Positions 53,761 through 61,167 of a stretch of 64,000 bases of DNA are shown here, in pieces; position 1 is the first letter of the stretch; every line of letters starts with the position of its first letter. Origin of the DNA: CAYGSN01 sp964352675 (GTDB taxonomy: Bacteria > Pseudomonadota > Alphaproteobacteria > Micavibrionales > Micavibrionaceae); NCBI GenBank assembly GCA_964352675.1, contig CAYGSN010000010.1, positions 5,110 through 69,109 on the forward strand. The letters are read 5' to 3'. The notes under the pieces were generated by a model. That model ran no database searches. It worked only from the letters and a program-made list of their open reading frames with translations, and was not told where the DNA came from. A program made the position numbers and the translations under genes.

Positions 53761-54546
53761 ATGGCAAATATTGTTCGTACAGAAATTTTGTTAGATGATG
53801 GAACATTCTTCCACTTTACGCCGCAGCAACAAAACAAATACAACCACATGGCCGACCGCTTCAGCGTATGGGGACAAAAAATTTCTTACCACAAGAACTA
53901 TAATTTTGAAGCTCTTTTCCAAGAAATTTTGAAAGAGCGGCATGAAAAACTGAAAAACCCAGACCTTAACAAAATCGCCTGGCGCGCCCATGTTGCTGCG
54001 TCTATTGCATCGCAAGTAAAAGAGCTAGGATCAACCTTCGTAGAGTGCGGCGTGAATATCGGAATTTTATCCGGTTCTATCCTGAAGCTTCTTGAAAAAA
54101 CAGGGTACGGAAAACTTGATAAATTCCTTTTGTTTGACACCTTCACAAACATACCCGAGGAACAGTTTGATGAGAAAATTGAACCTCTAGGTCGATGGCA
54201 TAACACCAATAACTATACCGAAGATATTTATGAATACGTCAAAGGACAATTTGCAAAATATGATTTTGTTGACGTGATACAGGGCAAAGTTCCCGATGTG
54301 CTTGAAAAATATAAAGATGTCAAAGATGTCGCCTACTTATCTCTTGATATGAACGTGGTCTTCCCTGAAAAAGCTGCCATAGAATTTTTCTGGGACAAAA
54401 TGGTGACCGGCGGCGTGGTCTTACTGGATGACTACGGCTATATAAACCACGACCCACAACAGGATTATTTTGACGAGTTCTGCCGAAAAAGAAACTGTGT
54501 ACCTATTCAAATTCCGACAGGACAGGCTATCATTATAAAAACTTGA
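53761..54546 (+). CDS. TylF/MycF-like O-methyltransferase family protein
   Basis: 261 residues. The family features are FVECGVNIGILSGSILKLLE (SAM site), FLLFDTFTNIPEEQFDEK, and the metal-binding region GGVVLLDDYGYINHDPQQDY. TylF-type enzymes methylate sugar hydroxyls. It is the only plus-strand gene in the modification island and is AT-rich by eye (two 60-base lines counted at 32% and 35% GC), a hint of separate acquisition. AAAGAAAGAGAG lies before the ATG. Confidence 0.8.
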   Translation: MANIVRTEILLDDGTFFHFTPQQQNKYNHMADRFSVWGQKISYHKNYNFEALFQEILKERHEKLKNPDLNKIAWRAHVAASIASQVKELGSTFVECGVNIGILSGSILKLLEKTGYGKLDKFLLFDTFTNIPEEQFDEKIEPLGRWHNTNNYTEDIYEYVKGQFAKYDFVDVIQGKVPDVLEKYKDVKDVAYLSLDMNVVFPEKAAIEFFWDKMVTGGVVLLDDYGYINHDPQQDYFDEFCRKRNCVPIQIPTGQAIIIKT

Positions 54547-54559
54547 TGTGATCGGCGTC

Positions 54560-55405
54560 CTATTGCTGTAATGGCTTCAAGCCGATCATCATGCCCTTGC
54601 CCACAGCCTTCACGCCGACAATGCTGGCACTGCCGCTTTCCTGCCATTGCTCCATGGCAAAGATCTCTGGGTCGTTATAGCACTCATCCATAAAATAGGC
54701 AGCATTGGCAGAGGCATATTGATTAAGGATCGGCACGCTCAGCGTTTTGGCAAAAGACGCGCCCGACATTGTTTTTTCATCCGCCGGTCCGTCAATAATG
54801 ATCATATCCGGCCTAACCCCGCCGCACGCCACATGCAGCTTTCCCTCATCAAAATCAAAGCACGGCATGGCTTTTTCATCCAGCGAGAATTCCGCCCCGA
54901 TTTTATAACGCACCAGCGGCGTATGCAAAAACTCCACCAGCCCTGAAACACCGGCCTTTTCTGCATGAGCCTTCGTTGCATCCAGGACCTCTTCATCCTG
55001 CTCCAGGCATACATAATGCTTTGTCCCGCTGCCGTTGCTCAACACGGATTTCTGTGCCGCCGACAAAATCAGTGTGCTCAGCCCACAGCCAAGCTCCAAA
55101 ATCATGCGCGGCTGGAACATTTGAATAACCTCTTTCAAAAACAGCAAGCTGTCCGGCTCCATCGTAAAGGATGAAAAGATATAATCTTCGCCCAGCTTAT
55201 CCATGACCGGATCCTTGCGCAATTCATCCAGCGCCCCCGTATCAAAATTCGTCTTCGGTTTGAACGCGCTGCGCCCACCGATCCGCTTACGCATACGCGA
55301 AAACTCGCTTATAGGCATGATATCGGTGCTCAAATGGCGGCCCGGCGGCACACCCGGCTCCTCCCATTTTAAATTCAACCCAACGGGTAACTCTTTAATA
55401 TTCAT
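54560..55405 (-). CDS. class I SAM methyltransferase-like protein
   Basis: 281 residues. A Rossmann core starts at MILELGCGLSTLILSAAQKS (about 100-119), followed by HYVCLEQDEEVLDATKAHAE and PDMIIIDGPADEKTMSGASF. The N-terminal 90 residues carry no known motif. The 14-bp gap to the convergent TylF-like gene and 9-bp gap to the glycosyltransferase gene at 55415 suggest it is co-expressed with the latter. It may modify the same glycan; the substrate is unknown. Confidence 0.78.
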   Translation of the reverse strand: MNIKELPVGLNLKWEEPGVPPGRHLSTDIMPISEFSRMRKRIGGRSAFKPKTNFDTGALDELRKDPVMDKLGEDYIFSSFTMEPDSLLFLKEVIQMFQPRMILELGCGLSTLILSAAQKSVLSNGSGTKHYVCLEQDEEVLDATKAHAEKAGVSGLVEFLHTPLVRYKIGAEFSLDEKAMPCFDFDEGKLHVACGGVRPDMIIIDGPADEKTMSGASFAKTLSVPILNQYASANAAYFMDECYNDPEIFAMEQWQESGSASIVGVKAVGKGMMIGLKPLQQ

Positions 55406-55414
55406 ACACTTTTC

Positions 55415-57556
55415 CTATTTCTTTCTCTTCTTCTTTGATGCAGTTTTCTTTTTTGGCCTGGGCGGCTTAATCGACTTAGAAGGCGCCGCAACATCCTCAC
55501 CTTTCCTCAAACCCTCTTCATACTTCACTTTTTCTTCGCACCAATCAACCCACATATGCCGCAAAGCCTTCTCCAGGTTCCTTGCAAAACGCGGGCCATC
55601 GGTCAGGGGAGAACTTCTGACCTGCTCCCGCATTCCCGCGCGCAGCTTGGCCAGCGCCTCCAGATCATTCGCCCATTTCACCGCGATATTGACGTAGTCA
55701 TCCTCATCCTTGGCGATCCAGTCCTGATAACCGGCGTGATAGAGATGCGTGGCCGCATGCCGCCCGGCAAAGGTTTCCCCCGGCAAAGTCACAACCGGAA
55801 CACCCATCCAAAGAGCCTCACAGGTTGTTAAGCCGCCTGTATAAGGATGCGGGTCAAGGGCGATGTCACAACGACTATGACTTTCCATGAAGGCTTTATG
55901 TGGCTCCCCGCCCTCCAATATTAAACGCTCAATTCCGATTCCATGAGCAGCAAAAGACTCTTCCACATGCTTCTTAGCAAAGGGGGTATCCATATTCTGA
56001 ACCTTCATCAAAAGCCTACTGCCCGGTACTGATCTTAATATTCTTGCCCACAAAGAAATTGTATAAGTGTTTGTTTTGCATAGATTATTTAAGTTTCCAA
56101 ATGTGACATAACCATTTTTCAGCGCGGGTAGTGGCCGAACACCATGAACGTAAAATGGCGGCTCATAGACAATATAATCATCTGGCATACGGTACACACG
56201 CTCCGTGTACCATTTCTCATCGCCCTCAGGAATTTGGATTTTGTCACCGATCAGCCAATCCATTTGCGGCACACCGGTCGTATCAAACAAACCGCCTACC
56301 CACTTGGTCTGAACAGGGGCCACCCGAGCAGCGGTAATCGCCAATCGCCGCCCCCCTTCCGAATGGCCGGTTAGCTCAATCAACATATCCAGCTCATCCT
56401 CACGCATTCTTGCCACAAGCTCCTCGTTGGACATACCCTTGATTTCATGAACCTTATCGCACATGCCGTAGTATCGCCTTGTAACGTCATCTCTTTTTGC
56501 TGCAACAATATCCGAATATAGAAAAATCTCATGTTTCTTTCTGTCTAAGTTCTCAATAGCAGCCAAAGTCATCCATGTTGCGGGGTGGCGCTTAAAACTA
56601 TTGGATATCAGCCCGATACGAAGCGCTTTGTCAGCTTCCGGCACATTCTCAAAGCTTACCCTTGGCTTATCGTCTATCTTAGAACAGGTCTGTTTGTACC
56701 ATTCATTAATCGTTTCCAGTATCTTTTTGCGCTCAAAACCGGGGACATAATGAACATAAAAAATATAATTGCTCGCATAAATAATGAAGTTGGTAAGGTC
56801 CTTGACCTCAAGAAGCCTTTTTATCCCTTGCTCGAGTAATCCCGAATATTCTGCAGAAAGCCCTAAATGCGATAAAATGGTCGCCTTGGCAGCCATCGCT
56901 AGTCCGTGATGCGGGTCTATTTCCAATATCGAATTGTAGAATTTCAGAGCCATTTCAGGCTCACCCGTTTTTTCAAAACACCCTGCTATGTTTAACAGGG
57001 CAATCATATGATCAGGCTTTGCTCGCAGCACTTTTATGAAATAAGGAATGGCTTCATTGTGTTTTCCTGCTGCGGCCAAGATAGAGCCAATTAAATTCGT
57101 TGCGTCTAAATGCTCAGGCTCCACTTCTAGAATTTTTTCAAGCGCCTGCGCGCCGCTTAAATAGAATTCTGTACCGCATTTAGTGCAAAGAGTTCCATAG
57201 GACAACAAAACATGATGATTACCAGGAAATCTCTCAAGCGCCTCATCCATGACACCCATTGCACCGCGAACATCTCCTGCACCGTATAGCGCATAAGCTT
57301 TTCTTGTATAAAGATTTTCATTTTCAACATCTTTTTCAATTGCTTGGCCCAGAATATCAGCCGCCTCTTTATACCTGCCTAAACTTGATAAAGCTGCTGC
57401 CAATACGCCATAAGGACCCGTTTCAAGAGGGCCTCTTGCCACAAGCTTGCTCAAAACTTCGACAGCTTCGTCAAAACGACTTTGCTCAAAGAGCTTACAG
57501 CCCTTTTCGAACATTTGAGAAAGTTCCTGAGAATGCCTGTGCTGACTTTGATTCAT
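55415..57556 (-). CDS. TPR-containing OGT/SPINDLY-family glycosyltransferase, FlmG-like
   Basis: 713 residues from ATG 57556; a TTG at 57565 is in frame but has no Shine-Dalgarno. Residues 1-260 are tetratricopeptide repeats; the rest is a GT41-type GT-B fold (RIGLISNSFKRHPATWMTLA; RVAPVQTKWVGGLFDTTGVP; DIALDPHPYTGGLTTCEALW, then MGVPVVTLPGETFAGRHAAT). The C-terminus is Lys-rich. Domain order and position next to flagellin match FlmG, the Caulobacter flagellin glycosyltransferase, whose TPRs bind flagellin. Flagellin O-glycosylation is therefore the likely role; the donor sugar is not shown. Confidence 0.87.
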   Translation of the reverse strand: MNQSQHRHSQELSQMFEKGCKLFEQSRFDEAVEVLSKLVARGPLETGPYGVLAAALSSLGRYKEAADILGQAIEKDVENENLYTRKAYALYGAGDVRGAMGVMDEALERFPGNHHVLLSYGTLCTKCGTEFYLSGAQALEKILEVEPEHLDATNLIGSILAAAGKHNEAIPYFIKVLRAKPDHMIALLNIAGCFEKTGEPEMALKFYNSILEIDPHHGLAMAAKATILSHLGLSAEYSGLLEQGIKRLLEVKDLTNFIIYASNYIFYVHYVPGFERKKILETINEWYKQTCSKIDDKPRVSFENVPEADKALRIGLISNSFKRHPATWMTLAAIENLDRKKHEIFLYSDIVAAKRDDVTRRYYGMCDKVHEIKGMSNEELVARMREDELDMLIELTGHSEGGRRLAITAARVAPVQTKWVGGLFDTTGVPQMDWLIGDKIQIPEGDEKWYTERVYRMPDDYIVYEPPFYVHGVRPLPALKNGYVTFGNLNNLCKTNTYTISLWARILRSVPGSRLLMKVQNMDTPFAKKHVEESFAAHGIGIERLILEGGEPHKAFMESHSRCDIALDPHPYTGGLTTCEALWMGVPVVTLPGETFAGRHAATHLYHAGYQDWIAKDEDDYVNIAVKWANDLEALAKLRAGMREQVRSSPLTDGPRFARNLEKALRHMWVDWCEEKVKYEEGLRKGEDVAAPSKSIKPPRPKKKTASKKKRKK

Positions 57557-57677
57557 GCGATCCAAGAGAAAAAATCTTTAATTTACAAACAGATACACAA
57601 GAGCAGCGGCATCGCTGCTACAAGTTTGTGCCCCAACTGTACAGTATCGCTTTTTTCTCCGAGGACAAGTTTAAAAA

Positions 57678-57692
57678 TTAACTGCACGTTAA
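57678..57692 (+). promoter_or_regulatory. CtrA-type box overlapping flagellin -35 region
   Basis: TTAA-CTGCACG-TTAA is an exact TTAA-N7-TTAA CtrA site. It ends 12 bases before the candidate -10 (TATACT), the geometry of CtrA-activated promoters. A match is expected about once per 64 kb by chance, so position is the main support. Confidence 0.6.
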
Positions 57693-57704
57693 GGCTTTTT
57701 TGTG

Positions 57705-57710
57705 TATACT
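57705..57710 (+). promoter_or_regulatory. candidate -10 of flagellin promoter
   Basis: TATACT preceded by TTTTTTGTG. No TTGACA lies 17 bases upstream; instead the CtrA-type box occupies that position. It implies a 5' leader of about 65 nt containing the hairpin at 57718-57740. Confidence 0.45.
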
Positions 57711-57717
57711 GAAAACT

Positions 57718-57740
57718 GATCCTAAAGGATTTTCAGGATC
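57718..57740 (+). promoter_or_regulatory. inverted repeat in flagellin leader (possible FlbT target)
   Basis: GATCCT (57718-57723) pairs with AGGATC (57735-57740); the same left arm can instead pair with GGAT at 57727-57730. It sits in the predicted flagellin 5' UTR, 42 bp before the ATG. In Caulobacter FlbT acts on a stem-loop in the flagellin leader, so an equivalent role is inferred. Confidence 0.4.
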
Positions 57741-57781
57741 TTTAACATTATGAACTCTAAACCTAGGAAAGGAATAGAACC

Positions 57782-59035
57782 ATGTCAGGTGACGTAGCAC
57801 TAACCTCCGCCTTGCGGAACAACCTACTATCTCTCCAAAACACACAACGTTCGATTGACCAAACGCAGTTCCGTTTGTCTACAGGAAAGCGTGTAAGTTC
57901 GGCTCTTGATAATCCGTTGAACTTCTTCCGTGCAGAATCTTTCGGTAACCGCGCAAACGATCTGAACACACTTTTGGACGGGATTGCACTCTCCATCAGA
58001 ACCATTGAAGCAGCAGATTCTGGGGTGACCGCCGTATTGGCGCAGCTCGACTCCGCTGAATCCTTGGTTGATCAGGCGCAAACGGAAATCAACGCGAATG
58101 CGGGCTCAAAAGTCATTGCATCTCTTGATGTTCGGACAACCGGTGCCGCCGCAGCAACTTTTGCAACCACAATCGACGCTCTTCTCGGTGATGTCACCGG
58201 TTTCGAAGCGGGTGACCGTATCGTGGTAACACTGGATGCTGGTGACCTTAACACATCCGGCGGCGCTTATACTGCCGGTGTTGCAGGAAACGCAACCTTG
58301 GGCGCTCTTCGGGATGCCATTACAGGTCTTGGTGGTGCCTCTGTAGGTGCTGTACTTTCTATCGCCATTAACAATGGCGCCTTTGAGATTACAGCGTCCG
58401 ACGGTCTGGCCATCGACTCCTTCGCGATCTCTGTAACTGATGACTTGGCAACAACAACAGTTGCTGAAATTACGGTAGACAACACCGTGATTGGTAATGG
58501 TAAAGACATCCGTATCTTTACAGGTAGCCGGACGACATTGCAGGATATTTCCTCACGTTACAATACAACGCTGAACGAGATTACTGCGATTGTTGGTGAT
58601 GCCAGCTTCCAGGGAATCAACTTGCTTGAAGGCGATGATCTGCTTTCTATCTTCAACGAAGATGGATCCAGTACATTGACAACAAGAGGTCAGGATTTCC
58701 GTGATACCGGGCTAAACCTTACCTCCTTTACTGGAGCAAACTACTTTAGCGACCAGGCCTCCGTATCGTCTCGCGCGAACGAACTCGCAGATGCGATCGC
58801 CGACGTCCGAAACTTCGGTGCCACAATCGCGAACGATCTGTCTATTATCCAGACTCGTCGAGACTTCACAGAAAGCACAGTATCAACCCTTCGAGCCGGT
58901 GCGGACGACTTAACACTCGCCGACCTGAACGAAGAAGGTGCGAACTTGCTGGCCCTGCAGACAAGACAGCAGTTGGGTGTTACATCCCTGTCTCTGGCGT
59001 CTCAGTCACAGCAGTCTGTGCTTCGACTGTTCTAA
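57782..59035 (+). CDS. flagellin
   Basis: 417 residues with conserved D0/D1 ends: N-terminus LTSALRNNLLSLQNTQRSID followed by RLSTGKRVSSALDNPLNFF, C-terminus LLALQTRQQLGVTSLSLASQ ending SVLRLF. The middle (about 115-260) is Ala/Thr/Gly/Asp-rich and beta-type, forming the outer domain and rich in Ser/Thr that could be glycosylated. There is one flagellin gene here; others may lie elsewhere. It is flanked by the FlmG-like gene and flbT. AAAGGAA lies before the ATG. Confidence 0.96.
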   Translation: MSGDVALTSALRNNLLSLQNTQRSIDQTQFRLSTGKRVSSALDNPLNFFRAESFGNRANDLNTLLDGIALSIRTIEAADSGVTAVLAQLDSAESLVDQAQTEINANAGSKVIASLDVRTTGAAAATFATTIDALLGDVTGFEAGDRIVVTLDAGDLNTSGGAYTAGVAGNATLGALRDAITGLGGASVGAVLSIAINNGAFEITASDGLAIDSFAISVTDDLATTTVAEITVDNTVIGNGKDIRIFTGSRTTLQDISSRYNTTLNEITAIVGDASFQGINLLEGDDLLSIFNEDGSSTLTTRGQDFRDTGLNLTSFTGANYFSDQASVSSRANELADAIADVRNFGATIANDLSIIQTRRDFTESTVSTLRAGADDLTLADLNEEGANLLALQTRQQLGVTSLSLASQSQQSVLRLF

Positions 59036-59062
59036 TCAGAATAATTTTAATCCTTATAACCA

Positions 59063-59093
59063 AAAGCCCTGGCAGAAAGCCGGGGCTTTTTTT
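59063..59093 (+). terminator. intrinsic terminator of flagellin gene
   Basis: AAAGCCCTGGC / GCCGGGGCTTT stem (one T-G pair) with loop AGAAA, then a T-run. It lies 27 bp after the flagellin stop. Confidence 0.92.
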
Positions 59094-59211
59094 ATTGGTC
59101 TCTTATTAAGTGTCCAGGCGAATCTTTCTCCTAATGCCGCGAACACATGAAAAAACACCCTAAGCCCTTCACAATACAGCCATAAGGCGAAAAACAGCTT
59201 TTATGACCTGC

Positions 59212-59226
59212 TTAATGACGTTTTAA
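59212..59226. promoter_or_regulatory. second CtrA-type box, flagellin-flbT gap
   Basis: TTAA-TGACGTT-TTAA, an exact match to TTAA-N7-TTAA. No good -10 lies at the usual distance on either strand, and the flbT -10 is 65 bp away, so function is uncertain. Confidence 0.35.
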
Positions 59227-59237
59227 GTGATTTTGTC

Positions 59238-59273
59238 GACTTCCCCCTTCGGTTTAGGGGGAAGTCATTTTTT
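59238..59273 (+). terminator. second strong terminator before flbT
   Basis: GACTTCCCCC / GGGGGAAGTC, a perfect 10-bp stem with a nine-base loop, then ATTTTTTC. It lies 145 bp after the flagellin terminator and upstream of the flbT promoter, so it must end read-through or a short separate transcript. Confidence 0.88.
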
Positions 59274-59287
59274 CTTTACTGTTTCCA

Positions 59288-59296
59288 TGCTATAAT
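59288..59296 (+). promoter_or_regulatory. extended -10 promoter of flbT-flaF
   Basis: TGCTATAAT is a perfect extended -10 element about 66 bp before flbT. No consensus -35 is present, which extended -10 promoters tolerate. Confidence 0.55.
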
Positions 59297-59361
59297 GAAA
59301 AATATATACATGGCAGAAGCTATGGCTTAAACTCTAACTTTAAGATGAAGGAAGAACTCCT

Positions 59362-59766
59362 ATGGCTCTCGTAATAGACCTCAAACCCGGTGAAAAAATC
59401 CTCATAGGCGAAGCCGTTATCACCAACGACTCCCAGCGCACACGATTGCATATCGCCGGAGATTCCCCGATTTTACGCGAAAAAGACGTCCTGCAGGAGG
59501 AAGATATTGATACGCCCTGCAAGGCGATCTATTTTCTTATACAATGCATGTATCTGGCCCGGAATGCGCGGCAATACCATAAGGAGTATTTCAAACGTGT
59601 GGAAGAAATCCAGAAGGCCGCACCGTCCTGTACGATTTTTTTCATGCAGATCAACGAGGAGATTATCGAGGGCCATTACTACAAAGCCATGAAGCTGGCC
59701 AAGGAACTGATCGCCCATGAAAAGGAACTGATTGACAATGTCACAAAACAAACCGCCAACACATAA
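59362..59766 (+). CDS. flbT: flagellar biosynthesis repressor FlbT
   Basis: 134 residues. The N-terminus LVIDLKPGEKILIGEAVITN, RLHIAGDSPILREKDVL and the helical C-terminus (INEEIIEGHYYKAMKLAKEL) match FlbT. FlbT binds flagellin mRNA leaders and represses translation until the hook is complete. AAGGAAGAA precedes the ATG. It overlaps flaF by 29 bp. Confidence 0.95.
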   Translation: MALVIDLKPGEKILIGEAVITNDSQRTRLHIAGDSPILREKDVLQEEDIDTPCKAIYFLIQCMYLARNARQYHKEYFKRVEEIQKAAPSCTIFFMQINEEIIEGHYYKAMKLAKELIAHEKELIDNVTKQTANT

Positions 59767-60214
59767 CCCCTATGCCCAGGCCGCCAGCGCCTATGGCGAC
59801 AACGCGCAAAAGAACACGCCGGATCAGCGCGAGCTTGAGGGGCGCGTGCTGCTGAAATCCGCCAAGATGATCCAGGATCTGCAGGAAGACTGGGACAATA
59901 TCAACAAGGACGTGCTGGAAGCCACCCTGAAATACAACCGCCAGATCTGGATGATGTTTTACGATACCGCCACGGAAAACCCCGGCGGAGAGCGCCCCGA
60001 CGATCTGCGCAGCAACATCATCAATCTGGCCAATTTTATCTTCAAACGGGAGCTGGATATTCTCAGCGACCCCAAAAAGGAAAAGCTCGACCCGCTGGTT
60101 AATATCAATCGGGAAATCGCAGCGGGCTTGATGAGCTCAAAACCTAGCGCGGCAACGCCGCCTTCCTCTGGGGGAAGCTCCACCCCAACAGACACCGGAA
60201 ACAAACAGACATAA
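59738..60214 (+). CDS. flaF: flagellin synthesis/assembly protein FlaF
   Basis: 158 residues from ATG 59738, which overlaps flbT. The family pattern is AQAASAYGDNAQKNTPDQRE followed by RQIWMMFYDTATE and LRSNIINLANFIFKRELDIL. FlaF acts with FlbT, in opposition, to control flagellin translation and export. The C-terminal 30 residues are Ser/Pro/Thr-rich and not conserved. flaF is followed by a hairpin whose T-run serves the opposite strand. Confidence 0.93.
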   Translation: MSQNKPPTHNPYAQAASAYGDNAQKNTPDQRELEGRVLLKSAKMIQDLQEDWDNINKDVLEATLKYNRQIWMMFYDTATENPGGERPDDLRSNIINLANFIFKRELDILSDPKKEKLDPLVNINREIAAGLMSSKPSAATPPSSGGSSTPTDTGNKQT

Positions 60215-60234
60215 AAAAAGCGCTCGAAAGCGCT
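60213..60234 (-). terminator. intrinsic terminator of FlaG-like gene
   Basis: On the minus strand AGCGCT-TTCG-AGCGCT is followed by seven T, a UUCG-type tetraloop hairpin. It lies 28 bp after the minus-strand FlaG-like stop and touches the end of flaF. Confidence 0.85.
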
Positions 60235-60261
60235 GCTTGGCACGGTCTTTTATATTAAAAT

Positions 60262-60726
60262 CTAAGCGGAAACAACCACGCTTGAGATCAAAGGATTAGC
60301 CGCTTGTGCAGAACTGGCCAAAGCCGCTGCCGCAATCTGCGCCTGAGGATTTGGAGCTGCGGCCTGAGTCGGAGCAATGCCGCCTGAAGACCCCTGCGAC
60401 TCCCCGGAAGACGAATCGCGAGAAGAACCTCTGAGCTGCGACAGGACGCGTTCTGTCTGAACAGTGTCATCCACACGGCGGCGGGCCTCCAGCGTCGATT
60501 CTGAAGGAAACTGGCGCAAAACATCGCCGGTATCAGAGTCACGCAACTGCAGGACAGCCGTGTCAAAATTTACATCCACATAAACATAGGGGCTAACAAA
60601 AGGAGCCTGCGGAGCAGCAGCAGAGACCTCAATCTCAACATCCGTCGCGCGGGCGCTATTCGTCTGATCCAGACTTCCCCGGATCAACGGCGCATTCGAT
60701 ACAACTGAATTTACAGCTTCAATCAT
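60262..60726 (-). CDS. FlaG-like protein
   Basis: 154 residues from ATG 60726, with AGGAAA upstream; the frame is open to 60759. The middle (VNFDTAVLQLRDSDTGDVLR followed by QFPSE) matches the FlaG pattern in which a beta hairpin ends in D-x-x-T-G-x-x-x-R-Q-x-P. The C-terminus is Ser/Gly/Ala/Gln-rich. FlaG influences filament length in other bacteria. It is convergent to flaF. Confidence 0.78.
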   Translation of the reverse strand: MIEAVNSVVSNAPLIRGSLDQTNSARATDVEIEVSAAAPQAPFVSPYVYVDVNFDTAVLQLRDSDTGDVLRQFPSESTLEARRRVDDTVQTERVLSQLRGSSRDSSSGESQGSSGGIAPTQAAAPNPQAQIAAAALASSAQAANPLISSVVVSA

Positions 60727-60991
60727 GTTTAAGTTTCCTAACCTACCAAATTGCGCCAATATACAAAGATTCGCAACTAACGCAATTTAGGTATACTACC
60801 CTATTATCATTTTATAATGCAGAAGTGCAAAAGTCAAGAAAAAGCACACATAGACCGCAGTTTTACACAGCTTTCGCTTGCAAAGAAAACACCGCCAACT
60901 TACTGTAAAAAAAGAAAAAACAGACGTTTTTATTTTTTTCATAAAAAATACATCCTCAATATTTTTTAATAAGATCAAAAAAAACACCTTC

Positions 60992-61000
60992 TTATCCACA
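60992..61000 (+). promoter_or_regulatory. DnaA box (TTATCCACA)
   Basis: Exact consensus DnaA box in the AT-rich region before fliF; a relaxed match TTTTACACA lies at 60861-60869. The setting lacks dnaA, gidA or hemE-type origin neighbours, so a regulatory role is more likely than an origin, if any. Confidence 0.4.
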
Positions 61001-61048
61001 GTACAATGGAAAAACAGCAAAAAAACGATTATAATAGAGGAGTATACT

Positions 61049-61129
61049 GTGAGCGATTCGCCGGATTCCGGACGCAGAATCACTCTTTTTAACATGCGAT
61101 TGCTACTCCTGCCCTCTTGGGAGATCTAG
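61049..61129 (+). CDS. candidate 26-residue small ORF upstream of fliF
   Basis: The GTG start has GAGGAG seven bases before it, and TATAAT 14 bases before it, so a transcript would start almost at the ribosome site. The peptide begins MSDSPDSGRRITLFN and ends LLLLPSWEI. It may be a leader peptide or chance; no family was recognised. Confidence 0.25.
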   Translation: MSDSPDSGRRITLFNMRLLLLPSWEI

Positions 61130-61167
61130 TGATTTACAAATAAAAACCAAAGGCTTAGGTACGATCG

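Larger units (their letters stand above)
60727..61167. other. 441-bp AT-rich intergenic region upstream of fliF
   Basis: No confident gene. It is very AT-rich (about 23% GC over 60901-61020, counted by hand). It holds two DnaA-box-like sites (60861, 60992), an inverted repeat AAATTGCG/CGCAATTT (60748-60755 and 60781-60788), a TATAAT at 61030-61035 and a 26-codon GTG frame (61049-61129). It must carry the promoters of the FlaG-like gene and fliF. Confidence 0.6.

Noticed and set aside
60238..60253. Sigma-54-like TGGCACG sequence after flaF
   Set aside because: The invariant GC at -12 is missing (TTTA instead) and it points into the antisense of the FlaG-like gene.
60748..60788. AAATTGCG / CGCAATTT inverted repeat before the FlaG-like gene
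   Set aside because: Arms are 25 bases apart with no matching known operator; kept only as a note in the intergenic description.
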